Source: Bacteroidota bacterium (lineage in GTDB: Bacteria > Bacteroidota > Bacteroidia > B-17B0 > B-17BO). Taken from it: a stretch of 26,456 nt of DNA. The stretch is taken from contig JANXRU010000076.1 in assembly GCA_025356715.1 (NCBI GenBank), positions 1 to 26,456 on the forward strand, in the 5' to 3' direction. The first letter of the stretch is position 1, and each line of letters starts with the position of its first letter. Below, one piece after another: positions 15,942 to 24,509 of this stretch. Position numbers and translations under genes: made by a program. Below the pieces are notes generated by a model, which saw only the letters and a program-made list of their open reading frames with translations, was not told where the DNA came from and did not search any database.

Positions 15942-18900
15942 ATGAAAAAATTACTACCGATTTTTACATTAGCTCTAATATTACTATGTAAACAAATTTT
16001 AAATGCGCAAGTACACGAAACTAAATGGTGGCAAACCAATGGTGAAGTACGAGCCATAGCTAATGACACTATAAATAATATTGTTTACTTGGGCGGGAAT
16101 TTTACACATGTTGGCCCAAATATTCCTTATGGCGCTCCAGTAGATGCTGGAACGGGCGTAGCAAGTAACAATTTTGTAAATCCAAATAATACGGTCAGAG
16201 CTTCCATTCCTGATGGCAGTGGCGGTTGGTACATTGGTGGTGACTTTACAATGGTTGGAGATAGTATTCGAAACCGAATTGCTCATATAAATTCAATAGG
16301 TCAAGTAACTGGTTGGAATCCAAATGCAAATTCTACGATTAGAGCATTAGGAATTATTGGGAATACAATATATGCAGGTGGTGATTTTACGAATATTGGA
16401 GGGCAAGTACGTAACAGAATTGTTGCCATTGATGCTGTAACAGGAACAGTTACAGCTTGGAATCCTAATAGCAATAATACTGTTTATTCCATTTTTATAA
16501 GTGGGGGCATAATATATGCTGGCGGAGCTTTTACTAATATTGGTGGGCAAACAAGAAATAGTATTGCGGCACTTGACGCTTCAACAGGACTTGCAACCTC
16601 ATGGAATCCTAATGCAAGTTTTCCGTTCCCTCCCACAATTGTTTGGTCAATTGTAACATCTGGAACTACAGTCTTTGTAGCAGGTGATTTCACTACAATT
16701 GGAGGACAATCAAGAAATAGAATTGCTGCACTCAGTTCAACAACTGGCCTAGCAACTGCATGGAATCCTAATGCGAGCAGTACAGTTCTTTCATTAGCAG
16801 TAAACGGTAGTGGAACTACAGTGTATGCAGGTGGAGCATTTATTAATATTGGCGGACAAGCTCGAAATAGAATAGCTGAACTTGATGCAACTACAGGTCT
16901 TGCAACAGCTTGGAATCCTAACGCAGATAATGTTGTTAATTCTATTTTCTTATTAGGTACAAATGTATATGCCGGAGGTTTATTCTTAAACATTGGCGGA
17001 CAAGCAAGAAATAGAATTGCAGCAATAGATGTTACATCTGGCCTAACAACAACATGGGATCCAAATGCAAGTGGTGTTGTTAATAATCTTTCTTCTAACG
17101 GAAGCGCAATTTATGTTGGGGGCGCTTATACAAGTATTGGAGGGAAAAGCCGAAATTCAATTGCTGCATTAGACGCTGCAACTGGTGAAGTAACTTCATG
17201 GAATCCAAATTCTAACAATATCGTTAGAGCACTTGTTGTATCTGGAAATACAGTATATGCTGGAGGCTTATTTACAAGCATTGGAGGACAAACACGAAAT
17301 AGAATTGCAGCTCTTGATGCAGCAACTGGTCTTGCAACAGCATGGAATCCTAGTACAAACGGGAGTGTTTACGCCATGGCTAAAGCTGGAACCACTATAT
17401 ATGCTGCTGGTTCTTTCACAAATATAGGTGGCGCAGCCCGAAACTCAATTGCAGCATTAGATAGTACGTCAGGGCTTGCTACCTCGTGGAATCCAAACTC
17501 TAATAGCAATGTTTTTACACTTGCAGTATCTGGTAATATTATTTATGCTAGCGGAGATTTCACTTCAATTGGAGGTGCTGCGAGATGGAGAGTAACATCT
17601 TTAAATAACACAACTGGAGCTGCTGGTGTATTTAATCCTACTATAGATAATAGTGTTTATACCCTTGCCGTATCAGGCAGTACAGTATATGTTGGGGGGC
17701 TTTTTACCACAGTATCTGGAGGTGTAATTGCAAGAAATAGAATAGTTGCATATGGGCCAAGCGGAATATTACCATGGAATCCAAATGCAGATAATACTGT
17801 TTTTAGTTTAAATGTTTCTAGAGGTAAAGTATTTGCAGGTGGATCATTTACAACAATTGGTGGGCAAACAAGAAACTCTTTGGTTTCACTTAACCCAACT
17901 ACTGGCCTTGCTTCTAGCTGGAATCCAAATTTAAACAATATCGTTTATGCCCTTGCCAACCACGTAGACACGCTGTATTCTGGTGGAACATTCACATCAG
18001 TAGGAGCAAGACCTCGTAATTGTTTTGCAGTGTTTTCTTTTCCATGTTCAAGTCCATCAATAACTAGTCAACCGGTAGCGCAATCTTTGTGTCAAGGTGC
18101 AACTGCTACATTTACGGTTGCTGCAAATGGTACAAATATTTCTTACCAATGGAAAAAAAATGGTAGTAATATTGGTACTAATTCGCCAACATTAACACTA
18201 ACAAGTATCACTCCTTCAAACACAGGTGTATATGAAGTAGTTATAACAGGAAATTGTGGTAACATAACATCTAATACAGTTTCATTAACCTTAAATGCAA
18301 CACCAACTATAAGCGTTAATAGTGGTAACGTTTGTTCTGGAGGTTCATTTACAATCACACCAAGTGGAGCATCCACTTATACGTTCCAAGGAGGCAGTGC
18401 AATTAAAACACTAACAGCTAATGCAACCTACACTGTAACGGGAACAAGCGCTGCTGGCTGTGTATCATCTACTTTTGCAACATCAAGTGTTACAATTGTT
18501 GCCCCTCCAACCATTATAGTTAATGGAGGTAGTATTTGTTCAGGTAGCTCTTTTACTATTGTTCCAAGCGGTGCATCAACATACAGTTTCAGCAATGGAA
18601 GTGTTGTTTCGCCAACTGTGAGCACAACATACACAGTTACAGGAACAGATATTAATGGATGTACAAATTCTATTGGGTCAACACTATTAGTTGCAGTAAA
18701 TCCTCCTATTACAAATTATTCAGTAACAGCGTCATCAACAAATATATGTACTGGTCAATCTGCTACTGTAACCGTTGTATCATCTCAAACAGATATAAAA
18801 TATTATTTAAGAGATGATGCTACGAACAATGTTATTGTAGGTCCAGTTGCTGGAACTGGAGGCGCTTTAACATTCAATACAGGTGCATTAACTTCAAATA

Positions 18901-20957
18901 CAACATATAACGTTTTTGCCGAAACTCAAAGTCTTGGTAATAAAGGATTAGATTTTGATGGCGTGAATGATGTTATAACTACAAACATAAGCTCATCAAC
19001 TACTAGTTCCTTAACAATAGAAGCTTGGATTTACCCAAGAGCAACAACGGTTAAAAGAATTGTGTCGAATTATTTTAACAATGCAGCACAAAGTGGAGAA
19101 TTTATTTTAGACACTTATAATACTACAAATAACGGAAGGGGTTTAAGATTTGCTGTAGAAGGAGCTGGCAATACACTTCATCAGTTAAGTTCTCCAAATG
19201 TTTTAACTCTTAATGCATGGAATCATGTTGCTGGGACTTTTAGTAATGGTGTTACAACAATATATGTTAATGGTATTGCAGTTGGAACAAGCACTGCTCC
19301 ATTTACTTCTATACCAAGCTGCACCAATACAACTACAATAGGAGAAGATCCTATAATTGGCACAGCAGAATATTTTAATGGAAAAATGGATGAAGTTAGA
19401 ATTTGGAACACTGCTAGAACTCAAACTGAAATAGCAGGAAATATGAATAACTGTTTAATTGGTAATGAAATTGGATTAAAAAACTATTTTAAATTTTCAG
19501 AAAACGCAGGTAACACAGTAACTGATTTAGTAACAGGTTCAGTTGGAAATATGTCGGGAATGTCTCCTTCTACGGCTTGGGTTACAGGTAATGTAGATTG
19601 TGGTGGCGCTATTTGTAATCAAGAAATGGCACAACTTGTAACAATTAATGTGAATGCTACACCTACTATCTCTGTAAACAGTGGCAGTATTTGTTCAGGG
19701 AATAATTTTACAATTACACCAAGCGGAGCAAGTACTTATACAATACAAGGTGGTAGTGCTGTTAAAACGCCTACAACAAATACAACTTATACAGTTACAG
19801 GAACTAGCTCAGCTGGATGTGTATCATCTACTTTTGCGACATCAAATGTTACGGTTAATGCTGTGCCTGTAATTTCTGTTCCATCAACAACAATTTGTGC
19901 AGGAGCCACAGCAACATTAACTGCGAGTGGTGCTAATACTTATACTTGGAATACAGGTTCAAATAGTTCTTTTATAACAGCAACGCCAGTTTCTAATACA
20001 ACTTACACAATTAACGGAACTTCTTTACAAGGATGTGTAGGCAATTTTGTTAATGCTTCAATTACATTAGGATCAGCACCAAGCATTGCAATAAACAATG
20101 CAACTATATGTGCAGGAAATAGCGCAACGTTAACTGCAAGTGGAGTTACTACATATACATGGAGTACAGGAGTAAATTCAAACAGTATAGTTGTAACCCC
20201 AACTGTTAATACAACTTACACCGTTAGCGGTAATTTAACGGGGTGTGCTATTGGAACATCTAATACATCAAATGTAACAACTACAAATTTGCCAATAATA
20301 TCAGTTAACAATGGAACTATCTGTGCTGGAAATAATTTTACAATTACTCCAAGTGGCGCTAATACTTACACTATACAAGGTGGCAGCGCTGTAAAAACTC
20401 CCACAGCAAATACTTCATACACAGTTTCTGGAACAGATATCAATGGTTGTATATCATCAACTTATGCAATATCAAGTATTACAGTAAATGCACTACCAAC
20501 TATTAATGCAACAACAACAAATACCTTAATCTGCTCAGGTCAAACGGCTGACCTATCTGCTACAGGTGCATCATCTTATACTTGGAATACATTAGCCACA
20601 ACAGCTTCTATTTCAATATCTCCAACTGTAACAACCAATTATACTGTTACAGGAACAAATATTAATGGTTGTAGTAACGTAGCAAGCATCACACAAAATG
20701 TTTCATTATGTACAGGCGTTGAGCAATTATCAAACACGACAAACGAAATAAGCGTTTTCCCAAATCCAAGTTCAAGCAATGTAACTATACAATCTATTGA
20801 AGATATTAAAGAGATACTTATTTTTAATATGCTGGGAGATTTAGTTCAAACTGAAAAAGAGAACACATTCTCTGTCGAAAAATTATCTTCGGGAATTTAC
20901 ATTGTACATGTAAAAACAGAAAAAGGAACAAGTACAATTCGTTTTATTAGAGAATAA
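15942..20957 (+). CDS. Giant T9SS surface protein: 14 propeller-like repeats, Ig/PKD-like domains, LamG, sorting domain
   Basis: From ATG 15942 the product has 1671 residues and a signal peptide (MKKLLPIFTLALILLCKQILNAQ). The in-frame ATG at 15906 adds twelve residues and is disfavoured. Residues about 46-690 hold 14 repeats of about 46-48 residues, consensus hydrophobic-Y-A-G-G-x-F-T-x-I-G-G-Q-x-R-N-R-I-A-A-L-D, followed by T-G-L-A-T-x-W-N-P-N. This resembles delta-60/DUF5122 propeller repeats. Next come an Ig-like domain (about 702-785) and two PKD/Ig-like modules with a conserved CSG/CAG motif. A further Ig-like module precedes a LamG/concanavalin-like domain (about 1002-1220, LDFDGVND through MDEVRIWNTART). 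Five more PKD/Ig-like modules (about 1240-1590) and a T9SS type A sorting domain (about 1596-1671, SVFPNPSSSNVTI to SSGIYIVHV) complete it. An adhesin or matrix-binding surface protein is inferred. It follows the LytTR regulator by 96 bases and ends at a strong terminator. Confidence 0.93.
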   Translation: MKKLLPIFTLALILLCKQILNAQVHETKWWQTNGEVRAIANDTINNIVYLGGNFTHVGPNIPYGAPVDAGTGVASNNFVNPNNTVRASIPDGSGGWYIGGDFTMVGDSIRNRIAHINSIGQVTGWNPNANSTIRALGIIGNTIYAGGDFTNIGGQVRNRIVAIDAVTGTVTAWNPNSNNTVYSIFISGGIIYAGGAFTNIGGQTRNSIAALDASTGLATSWNPNASFPFPPTIVWSIVTSGTTVFVAGDFTTIGGQSRNRIAALSSTTGLATAWNPNASSTVLSLAVNGSGTTVYAGGAFINIGGQARNRIAELDATTGLATAWNPNADNVVNSIFLLGTNVYAGGLFLNIGGQARNRIAAIDVTSGLTTTWDPNASGVVNNLSSNGSAIYVGGAYTSIGGKSRNSIAALDAATGEVTSWNPNSNNIVRALVVSGNTVYAGGLFTSIGGQTRNRIAALDAATGLATAWNPSTNGSVYAMAKAGTTIYAAGSFTNIGGAARNSIAALDSTSGLATSWNPNSNSNVFTLAVSGNIIYASGDFTSIGGAARWRVTSLNNTTGAAGVFNPTIDNSVYTLAVSGSTVYVGGLFTTVSGGVIARNRIVAYGPSGILPWNPNADNTVFSLNVSRGKVFAGGSFTTIGGQTRNSLVSLNPTTGLASSWNPNLNNIVYALANHVDTLYSGGTFTSVGARPRNCFAVFSFPCSSPSITSQPVAQSLCQGATATFTVAANGTNISYQWKKNGSNIGTNSPTLTLTSITPSNTGVYEVVITGNCGNITSNTVSLTLNATPTISVNSGNVCSGGSFTITPSGASTYTFQGGSAIKTLTANATYTVTGTSAAGCVSSTFATSSVTIVAPPTIIVNGGSICSGSSFTIVPSGASTYSFSNGSVVSPTVSTTYTVTGTDINGCTNSIGSTLLVAVNPPITNYSVTASSTNICTGQSATVTVVSSQTDIKYYLRDDATNNVIVGPVAGTGGALTFNTGALTSNTTYNVFAETQSLGNKGLDFDGVNDVITTNISSSTTSSLTIEAWIYPRATTVKRIVSNYFNNAAQSGEFILDTYNTTNNGRGLRFAVEGAGNTLHQLSSPNVLTLNAWNHVAGTFSNGVTTIYVNGIAVGTSTAPFTSIPSCTNTTTIGEDPIIGTAEYFNGKMDEVRIWNTARTQTEIAGNMNNCLIGNEIGLKNYFKFSENAGNTVTDLVTGSVGNMSGMSPSTAWVTGNVDCGGAICNQEMAQLVTINVNATPTISVNSGSICSGNNFTITPSGASTYTIQGGSAVKTPTTNTTYTVTGTSSAGCVSSTFATSNVTVNAVPVISVPSTTICAGATATLTASGANTYTWNTGSNSSFITATPVSNTTYTINGTSLQGCVGNFVNASITLGSAPSIAINNATICAGNSATLTASGVTTYTWSTGVNSNSIVVTPTVNTTYTVSGNLTGCAIGTSNTSNVTTTNLPIISVNNGTICAGNNFTITPSGANTYTIQGGSAVKTPTANTSYTVSGTDINGCISSTYAISSITVNALPTINATTTNTLICSGQTADLSATGASSYTWNTLATTASISISPTVTTNYTVTGTNINGCSNVASITQNVSLCTGVEQLSNTTNEISVFPNPSSSNVTIQSIEDIKEILIFNMLGDLVQTEKENTFSVEKLSSGIYIVHVKTEKGTSTIRFIRE
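16079..18005 (+). repeat. Tandem coding repeat, 14 units of about 140 bases
   Basis: The units encode the propeller-like blades. Neighbouring units match at DNA level, for example around TATGCAGG/TATGCTGG at 16371 and 16515 (144 bases apart) and at 16824 and 16968 (also 144 apart). Units 3-13 are the most alike; the first two and the last are diverged, as expected for caps. DNA similarity makes the array prone to copy-number change and to misassembly from short reads. Confidence 0.85.
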
Positions 20958-20976
20958 TTTTGTTCAATAACTCTAA

Positions 20977-21014
20977 AAAGAGAGGCTATCTTAGTGGATA
21001 GCCTCTCTTTTTTT
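20977..21014 (+). terminator. Intrinsic terminator of the giant surface-protein gene
   Basis: A perfect 14-base stem, AAAGAGAGGCTATC (20977-20990) with GATAGCCTCTCTTT (20997-21010), closes a 6-base loop and runs into a T-tract to 21014. This separates the two paralogous genes into independent transcripts. Confidence 0.92.
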
Positions 21015-21085
21015 GTCCAATAATAAACCAAAATAGACTGTTGCTGAATAAGCATTAATTTTTAGTGTTTTTAACTTTATGTTTG
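21012..21085 (+). promoter_or_regulatory. Promoter region of the paralogue, with box shared with 15847-15919
   Basis: TTTGTCCAA (21012-21020), CTGTTGCTGAA (21038-21048) and TATGTTTG (21078-21085, exact match to TAnnTTTG) appear in the same order as upstream of the giant gene. The box begins 71 bases before the ATG here and 70 there; box start to -7 start is 40 bases in both. No good -33 TTTG is present in either, which fits an activator-dependent promoter. A second possible -7 is TAATTTTT (21056-21063). Confidence 0.5.
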
Positions 21086-21108
21086 TTTGATATATAAAAC
21101 AAATAAAC

Positions 21109-22797
21109 ATGAAAAAACTATTACTACTTAGCTTAACTACATTACTAACGCGCAACGCCAATGCTCAATGCTTTCCTGTAATTAATAATGAAACCGTAAG
21201 CGTTTCGCAAAGCACATTATGTTCAGGTAAAACTGCAACAGTTACCATCGGCGCTTCATTGCCCGGTATAAAATATTCTTTAAGAGATGATGCCACTAAC
21301 GCTGTAATTACAGGCCCCACAAATGGAACTGGTGCAGCATTACCTTTTAATACAGGAGTTTTAACCGCAAGCAAAACATTTAATGTTTATGCTGAAACTC
21401 AACCTGGAGCAAACATTGCTTTAGATTTTGACGGAAGTAATGATATGATTTATACAAACACTTATTCATCAGCAACAAATTCTTTAACACTTGAAGCTTG
21501 GATTTATCCAAGAGCAACTGTCTACAAAAGAATTATTTCAAATTTTGACGGAACTCCAAATCCAGGTGAATTCGCCTTCGATACCAATAACCCCAATAAT
21601 AACGGGCGAGGTCTAAGGTTTTATGTAGTTGGGCCAGCAAGTGCAACTCACTCAGTAACTGTAGCAAATGTTTTAACCCTAAACACTTGGAACCATGTTG
21701 CCAGTACATTTGATAATGGTGTAATGAAATTATATGTAAACGGTATTGCCGTTGCAACTTCAACAGCTTCATTTACTTCTATTCCAAGCAGCGCTAACGA
21801 AATAACAATAGGAGAAGATCCATTAATTGTTGTTCAAGAATATTTTAATGGAATGATGGATGATATTAGAATTTGGAACACTGCAAGAACAGTGTCAGAA
21901 ATTTCCGGAAATATGAATAATTGTTTAATTGGAAATGAAATTGGTTTAAAAAACTATTTCAAGTTGTTTGAAAATAATGGCACTAAAATACTTGATATTG
22001 TAACAAATTCAGTTGGCACAATGTCGGGAATGACAGCTTCTACTGCTTGGACAACTGGAAATATAGATTGTGGTACTACAACCTGCAATTTTGAAATGAC
22101 TAATTTAATCACTGTAAACGTTGCTCCTAGTCCAACTATTACAGTTAACAGTGGCGGCATTTGTCCTGGAAATTCTTTTACCATCACGCCAAGTGGTGCT
22201 AATACTTATACAATACAAGGTGGAAGTACCGTAAAAACACCTACTGCAAATACAAGTTATACGGTTGTTGGTACTAGTTTGGCAGGATGCGTTTCTTCTA
22301 CATTTGCTACATCAAGTGTTACCATTAATTCATTACCAACTATTAATCCTACAACAAGTCATACATCAATATGCGTTGGAGAAACGGCAACCTTAACTGC
22401 TAATGGAGCTTCAACTTATACTTGGAATCCAGGTGGTATAGGAACCACTATTTCAGTTTCACCAACTATTACAACTACATATACTGTAATAGGGACTGAT
22501 GCGAACGGATGTCAAAACAATTCAGTTCTTACTCAAAGTGTTAATTTGTGTGCAGGAATTAATAATCTAACAAATAGTAATAACTCCATAATTCTCTTTC
22601 CTAATCCAAGTTCTAGCAATGTAACTATACAAACAAACTATGAAATTAAAAACATTTCTATTTTTAATACACTTGGAGCTTTAGTTCAAACAGAAACATC
22701 ATCTTCATTTTCTGTAGAAAAATTACCAATAGGAATTTATATGATTCTTATACAAACTGCAAACGGTAAAAGCACTAAACGTTTTATTAAAGAATAA
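21109..22797 (+). CDS. T9SS surface protein with LamG domain, short paralogue of the upstream giant
   Basis: The 562-residue product starts at ATG 21109 with a signal peptide (ending RNANAQ). An Ig-like module (about 22-100, ending FNVYAETQ) precedes a LamG domain (about 104-324, ALDFDGSND through MDDIRIWNTART). Two PKD/Ig-like modules (about 341-480) and a T9SS type A sorting domain (about 491-562, ILFPNPSSSNVTI to PIGIYMILIQ) follow. It aligns collinearly with the end of the giant protein, but lacks the propeller repeats and four of the modules between LamG and the sorting domain. By eye the LamG domains are about two thirds identical, and short DNA tracts such as AGCAATGTAACTATACAA are unchanged. 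A duplication followed by loss or gain of modules is inferred. Role: probably cell-surface carbohydrate or protein binding. The start has no competitor. Confidence 0.92.
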   Translation: MKKLLLLSLTTLLTRNANAQCFPVINNETVSVSQSTLCSGKTATVTIGASLPGIKYSLRDDATNAVITGPTNGTGAALPFNTGVLTASKTFNVYAETQPGANIALDFDGSNDMIYTNTYSSATNSLTLEAWIYPRATVYKRIISNFDGTPNPGEFAFDTNNPNNNGRGLRFYVVGPASATHSVTVANVLTLNTWNHVASTFDNGVMKLYVNGIAVATSTASFTSIPSSANEITIGEDPLIVVQEYFNGMMDDIRIWNTARTVSEISGNMNNCLIGNEIGLKNYFKLFENNGTKILDIVTNSVGTMSGMTASTAWTTGNIDCGTTTCNFEMTNLITVNVAPSPTITVNSGGICPGNSFTITPSGANTYTIQGGSTVKTPTANTSYTVVGTSLAGCVSSTFATSSVTINSLPTINPTTSHTSICVGETATLTANGASTYTWNPGGIGTTISVSPTITTTYTVIGTDANGCQNNSVLTQSVNLCAGINNLTNSNNSIILFPNPSSSNVTIQTNYEIKNISIFNTLGALVQTETSSSFSVEKLPIGIYMILIQTANGKSTKRFIKE

Positions 22798-22817
22798 TAT
22801 CTATCGTATGATCATCA

Positions 22818-22850
22818 AAAGAGCTCATCTAATAAATGGGCTCTTTTTTT
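22818..22850 (+). terminator. Intrinsic terminator after the LamG paralogue
   Basis: AAAGAGCTCAT (22818-22828) pairs with ATGGGCTCTTT (22836-22846), an 11-base stem with one G-T wobble, followed by a T-run to 22850. It lies between convergent genes, and the reverse reading gives a weaker T-run, so it may also end the oxidoreductase transcript. Confidence 0.85.
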
Positions 22851-22864
22851 ATCATCTAATATTC

Positions 22865-24424
22865 TTAAAGGGGTGTCTTATAACGACTAATCGTCCACAA
22901 TAAATTTTTCTTTAATACACAAATAGCAGTAATAATGCCCGAAAATAAAGCTGAGCTTACGCCTACACAAAGAACATCTTGCCCTGTAATATATAAGTTT
23001 TTATAACTCGTTCGAGGACGTAATAATTTCAAACGAAAACGCTCCGGCGTATGTTCTAATCCATAAATTTCTCCTTTATTATAATTACTAAAATGCTTGG
23101 TAGATAAGGGTGTAGAGAGTTCGCATATTTCTATATGATCTTTTATTTGTGGTAAAATTTGAATTAATTTATCAAGAAATACCTGTTTCAATGCTTCTTT
23201 TTTCGCATCATAATCTTCGCCTCGTTTTTCCCATTGCGTATTTTCCCATGGTTGCACCCACTCGTATGGATATGAGCCAATCACTTGTATAGAAGCCGTG
23301 CCGGGGTGTTTTGTTTGCCAAGAACTATCTTTAGCCGAAGGAAACGAAATGTAAAAAACAGGTGATGCACTGTCTTTCGTTTTAACATGTTGGTCGTTCG
23401 CCGCATCTAAATCATAATTTTCGTAATGCCATATATTATGTTTAGGTAATTGTAATGCTTCATCTGTAGCGTTTAAACCCACGTAAATACATGCATGAGA
23501 AACAGAAGGTTTAATTTTATTAAGCTCTATTAATTCATTTGCCTTTTGATGTGTTGACGCAATTAATTTATTAAAAGTATTATGAGCACCTGCATTGCTA
23601 ATGATATTTTTAGCATATAATTTATCTCCATTTTGCATTTCTACACCTATGGCTTTATTTTTTTCAATGATAATCTGCTTCACCTCGGCCTTAATAGCGA
23701 GGTTTCCGCCATGTGCTTCAATAACATCCGTAATATTTTTGTGAATACTGGCAGCGCCACCTACCGGATAATTTCCTCCTTCTAAAAAATGAGCAATGAT
23801 AATAGCATGTGCTCCAAAACTACTTTTCTTGGGTGTGAGTCCGTAATTACCACACTGTGCGCATAACACGCCTATCAATTTTTGATTGCTTGTTAATTCT
23901 GCCAATACATCGTACGTGGTGCGATTCGCATAACTTAAAAATTGTCTTTGCAATTTATGCCCTACTAATTTACTCAACCAATCAGGCATTGTTTTTTCTG
24001 CAAAATAAGAGCCTGCGTCCCCACTTACCTTTTCAATCAATTGATAATAGGCTCTGATAGCCGTTTCGTCTTCAGGAAAATACGCAATCATTTGTTTGAG
24101 TTGGTTCTCTTTTCCTTTCAAAAAATTATAGGTGTCTCCTTCAATAATGGTTTGATCGTACACTTCGCCCATCTCATCCCACTGCAATTTACCGTTGGTT
24201 ACGTAATCAAAGGCTTTTCGCATGGTGGAATTTTTGATATTTACTTGCCCTACATAATGTACGCCTACATCCCACTCCATTTTTTTTCGTTTAAATGTGT
24301 GTGTAAATCCACCGAGTACATAATGCTTTTCGAGCACTAATACTTTCTTCCCTGCCTTAGCCATACAAACTGCCGTGGTAAGTCCGCCAAGCCCCGAGCC
24401 AATAATAATGGCATCGTAATGCAT
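22865..24424 (-). CDS. FAD-dependent oxidoreductase, RetSat/CrtI-like (all-trans-retinol 13,14-reductase or phytoene-desaturase family)
   Basis: From ATG 24424 the product has 519 residues. It opens with an FAD-binding dinucleotide fold, GSGLGG (9-14), with E32 at the end of the second strand. GGFTHTFKRKKMEWDVGVHYVGQ follows, which in my recollection is closer to retinol saturases than to phytoene desaturases. Near the C-terminus NLYITGQDVLCVGVSSALFSGIITA matches the second FAD contact of the family. RetSat enzymes reduce a conjugated polyene double bond; bacterial members often act on unknown polyenes or fatty-acid-like substrates. No crtB, crtE or other carotenoid gene is in view, so the substrate is open. 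The frame is open to a TTG at 24457, but eleven extra residues before the FAD strand are not expected. It lies 85 bases after the MATE gene on the same strand and may be co-transcribed. Confidence 0.85.
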   Translation of the reverse strand: MHYDAIIIGSGLGGLTTAVCMAKAGKKVLVLEKHYVLGGFTHTFKRKKMEWDVGVHYVGQVNIKNSTMRKAFDYVTNGKLQWDEMGEVYDQTIIEGDTYNFLKGKENQLKQMIAYFPEDETAIRAYYQLIEKVSGDAGSYFAEKTMPDWLSKLVGHKLQRQFLSYANRTTYDVLAELTSNQKLIGVLCAQCGNYGLTPKKSSFGAHAIIIAHFLEGGNYPVGGAASIHKNITDVIEAHGGNLAIKAEVKQIIIEKNKAIGVEMQNGDKLYAKNIISNAGAHNTFNKLIASTHQKANELIELNKIKPSVSHACIYVGLNATDEALQLPKHNIWHYENYDLDAANDQHVKTKDSASPVFYISFPSAKDSSWQTKHPGTASIQVIGSYPYEWVQPWENTQWEKRGEDYDAKKEALKQVFLDKLIQILPQIKDHIEICELSTPLSTKHFSNYNKGEIYGLEHTPERFRLKLLRPRTSYKNLYITGQDVLCVGVSSALFSGIITAICVLKKNLLWTISRYKTPL

Positions 24425-24509
24425 TTTAGTTAATTCGGATGTATAGAGGTTTTTCAAGCTTAGTTTGATTTTCTATAAATGTAAGACAAATTTTAAACAG
24501 GCTTAGAAT

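Noticed and set aside
16484..16993. 169-codon open frame on the minus strand inside the giant surface-protein gene
   Set aside because: It is an antisense shadow of the tandem repeats; its sequence repeats with the same period, and it has no signal, known motif or promoter.
16079..18005. Regularly spaced repeats that could be mistaken for a CRISPR array
   Set aside because: The units are about 140 bases, fully coding and imperfect, with no short direct repeat plus unique spacer structure and no cas genes nearby.
24041..24340. 99-codon plus-strand frame opposite the RetSat-like gene
   Set aside because: It is antisense to a conserved FAD enzyme, with no start context or motif.
24425..24457. 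Extension of the RetSat-like protein to the TTG at 24457
   Set aside because: It would place eleven extra residues before the FAD-binding strand, which normally starts within a few residues of the N-terminus.
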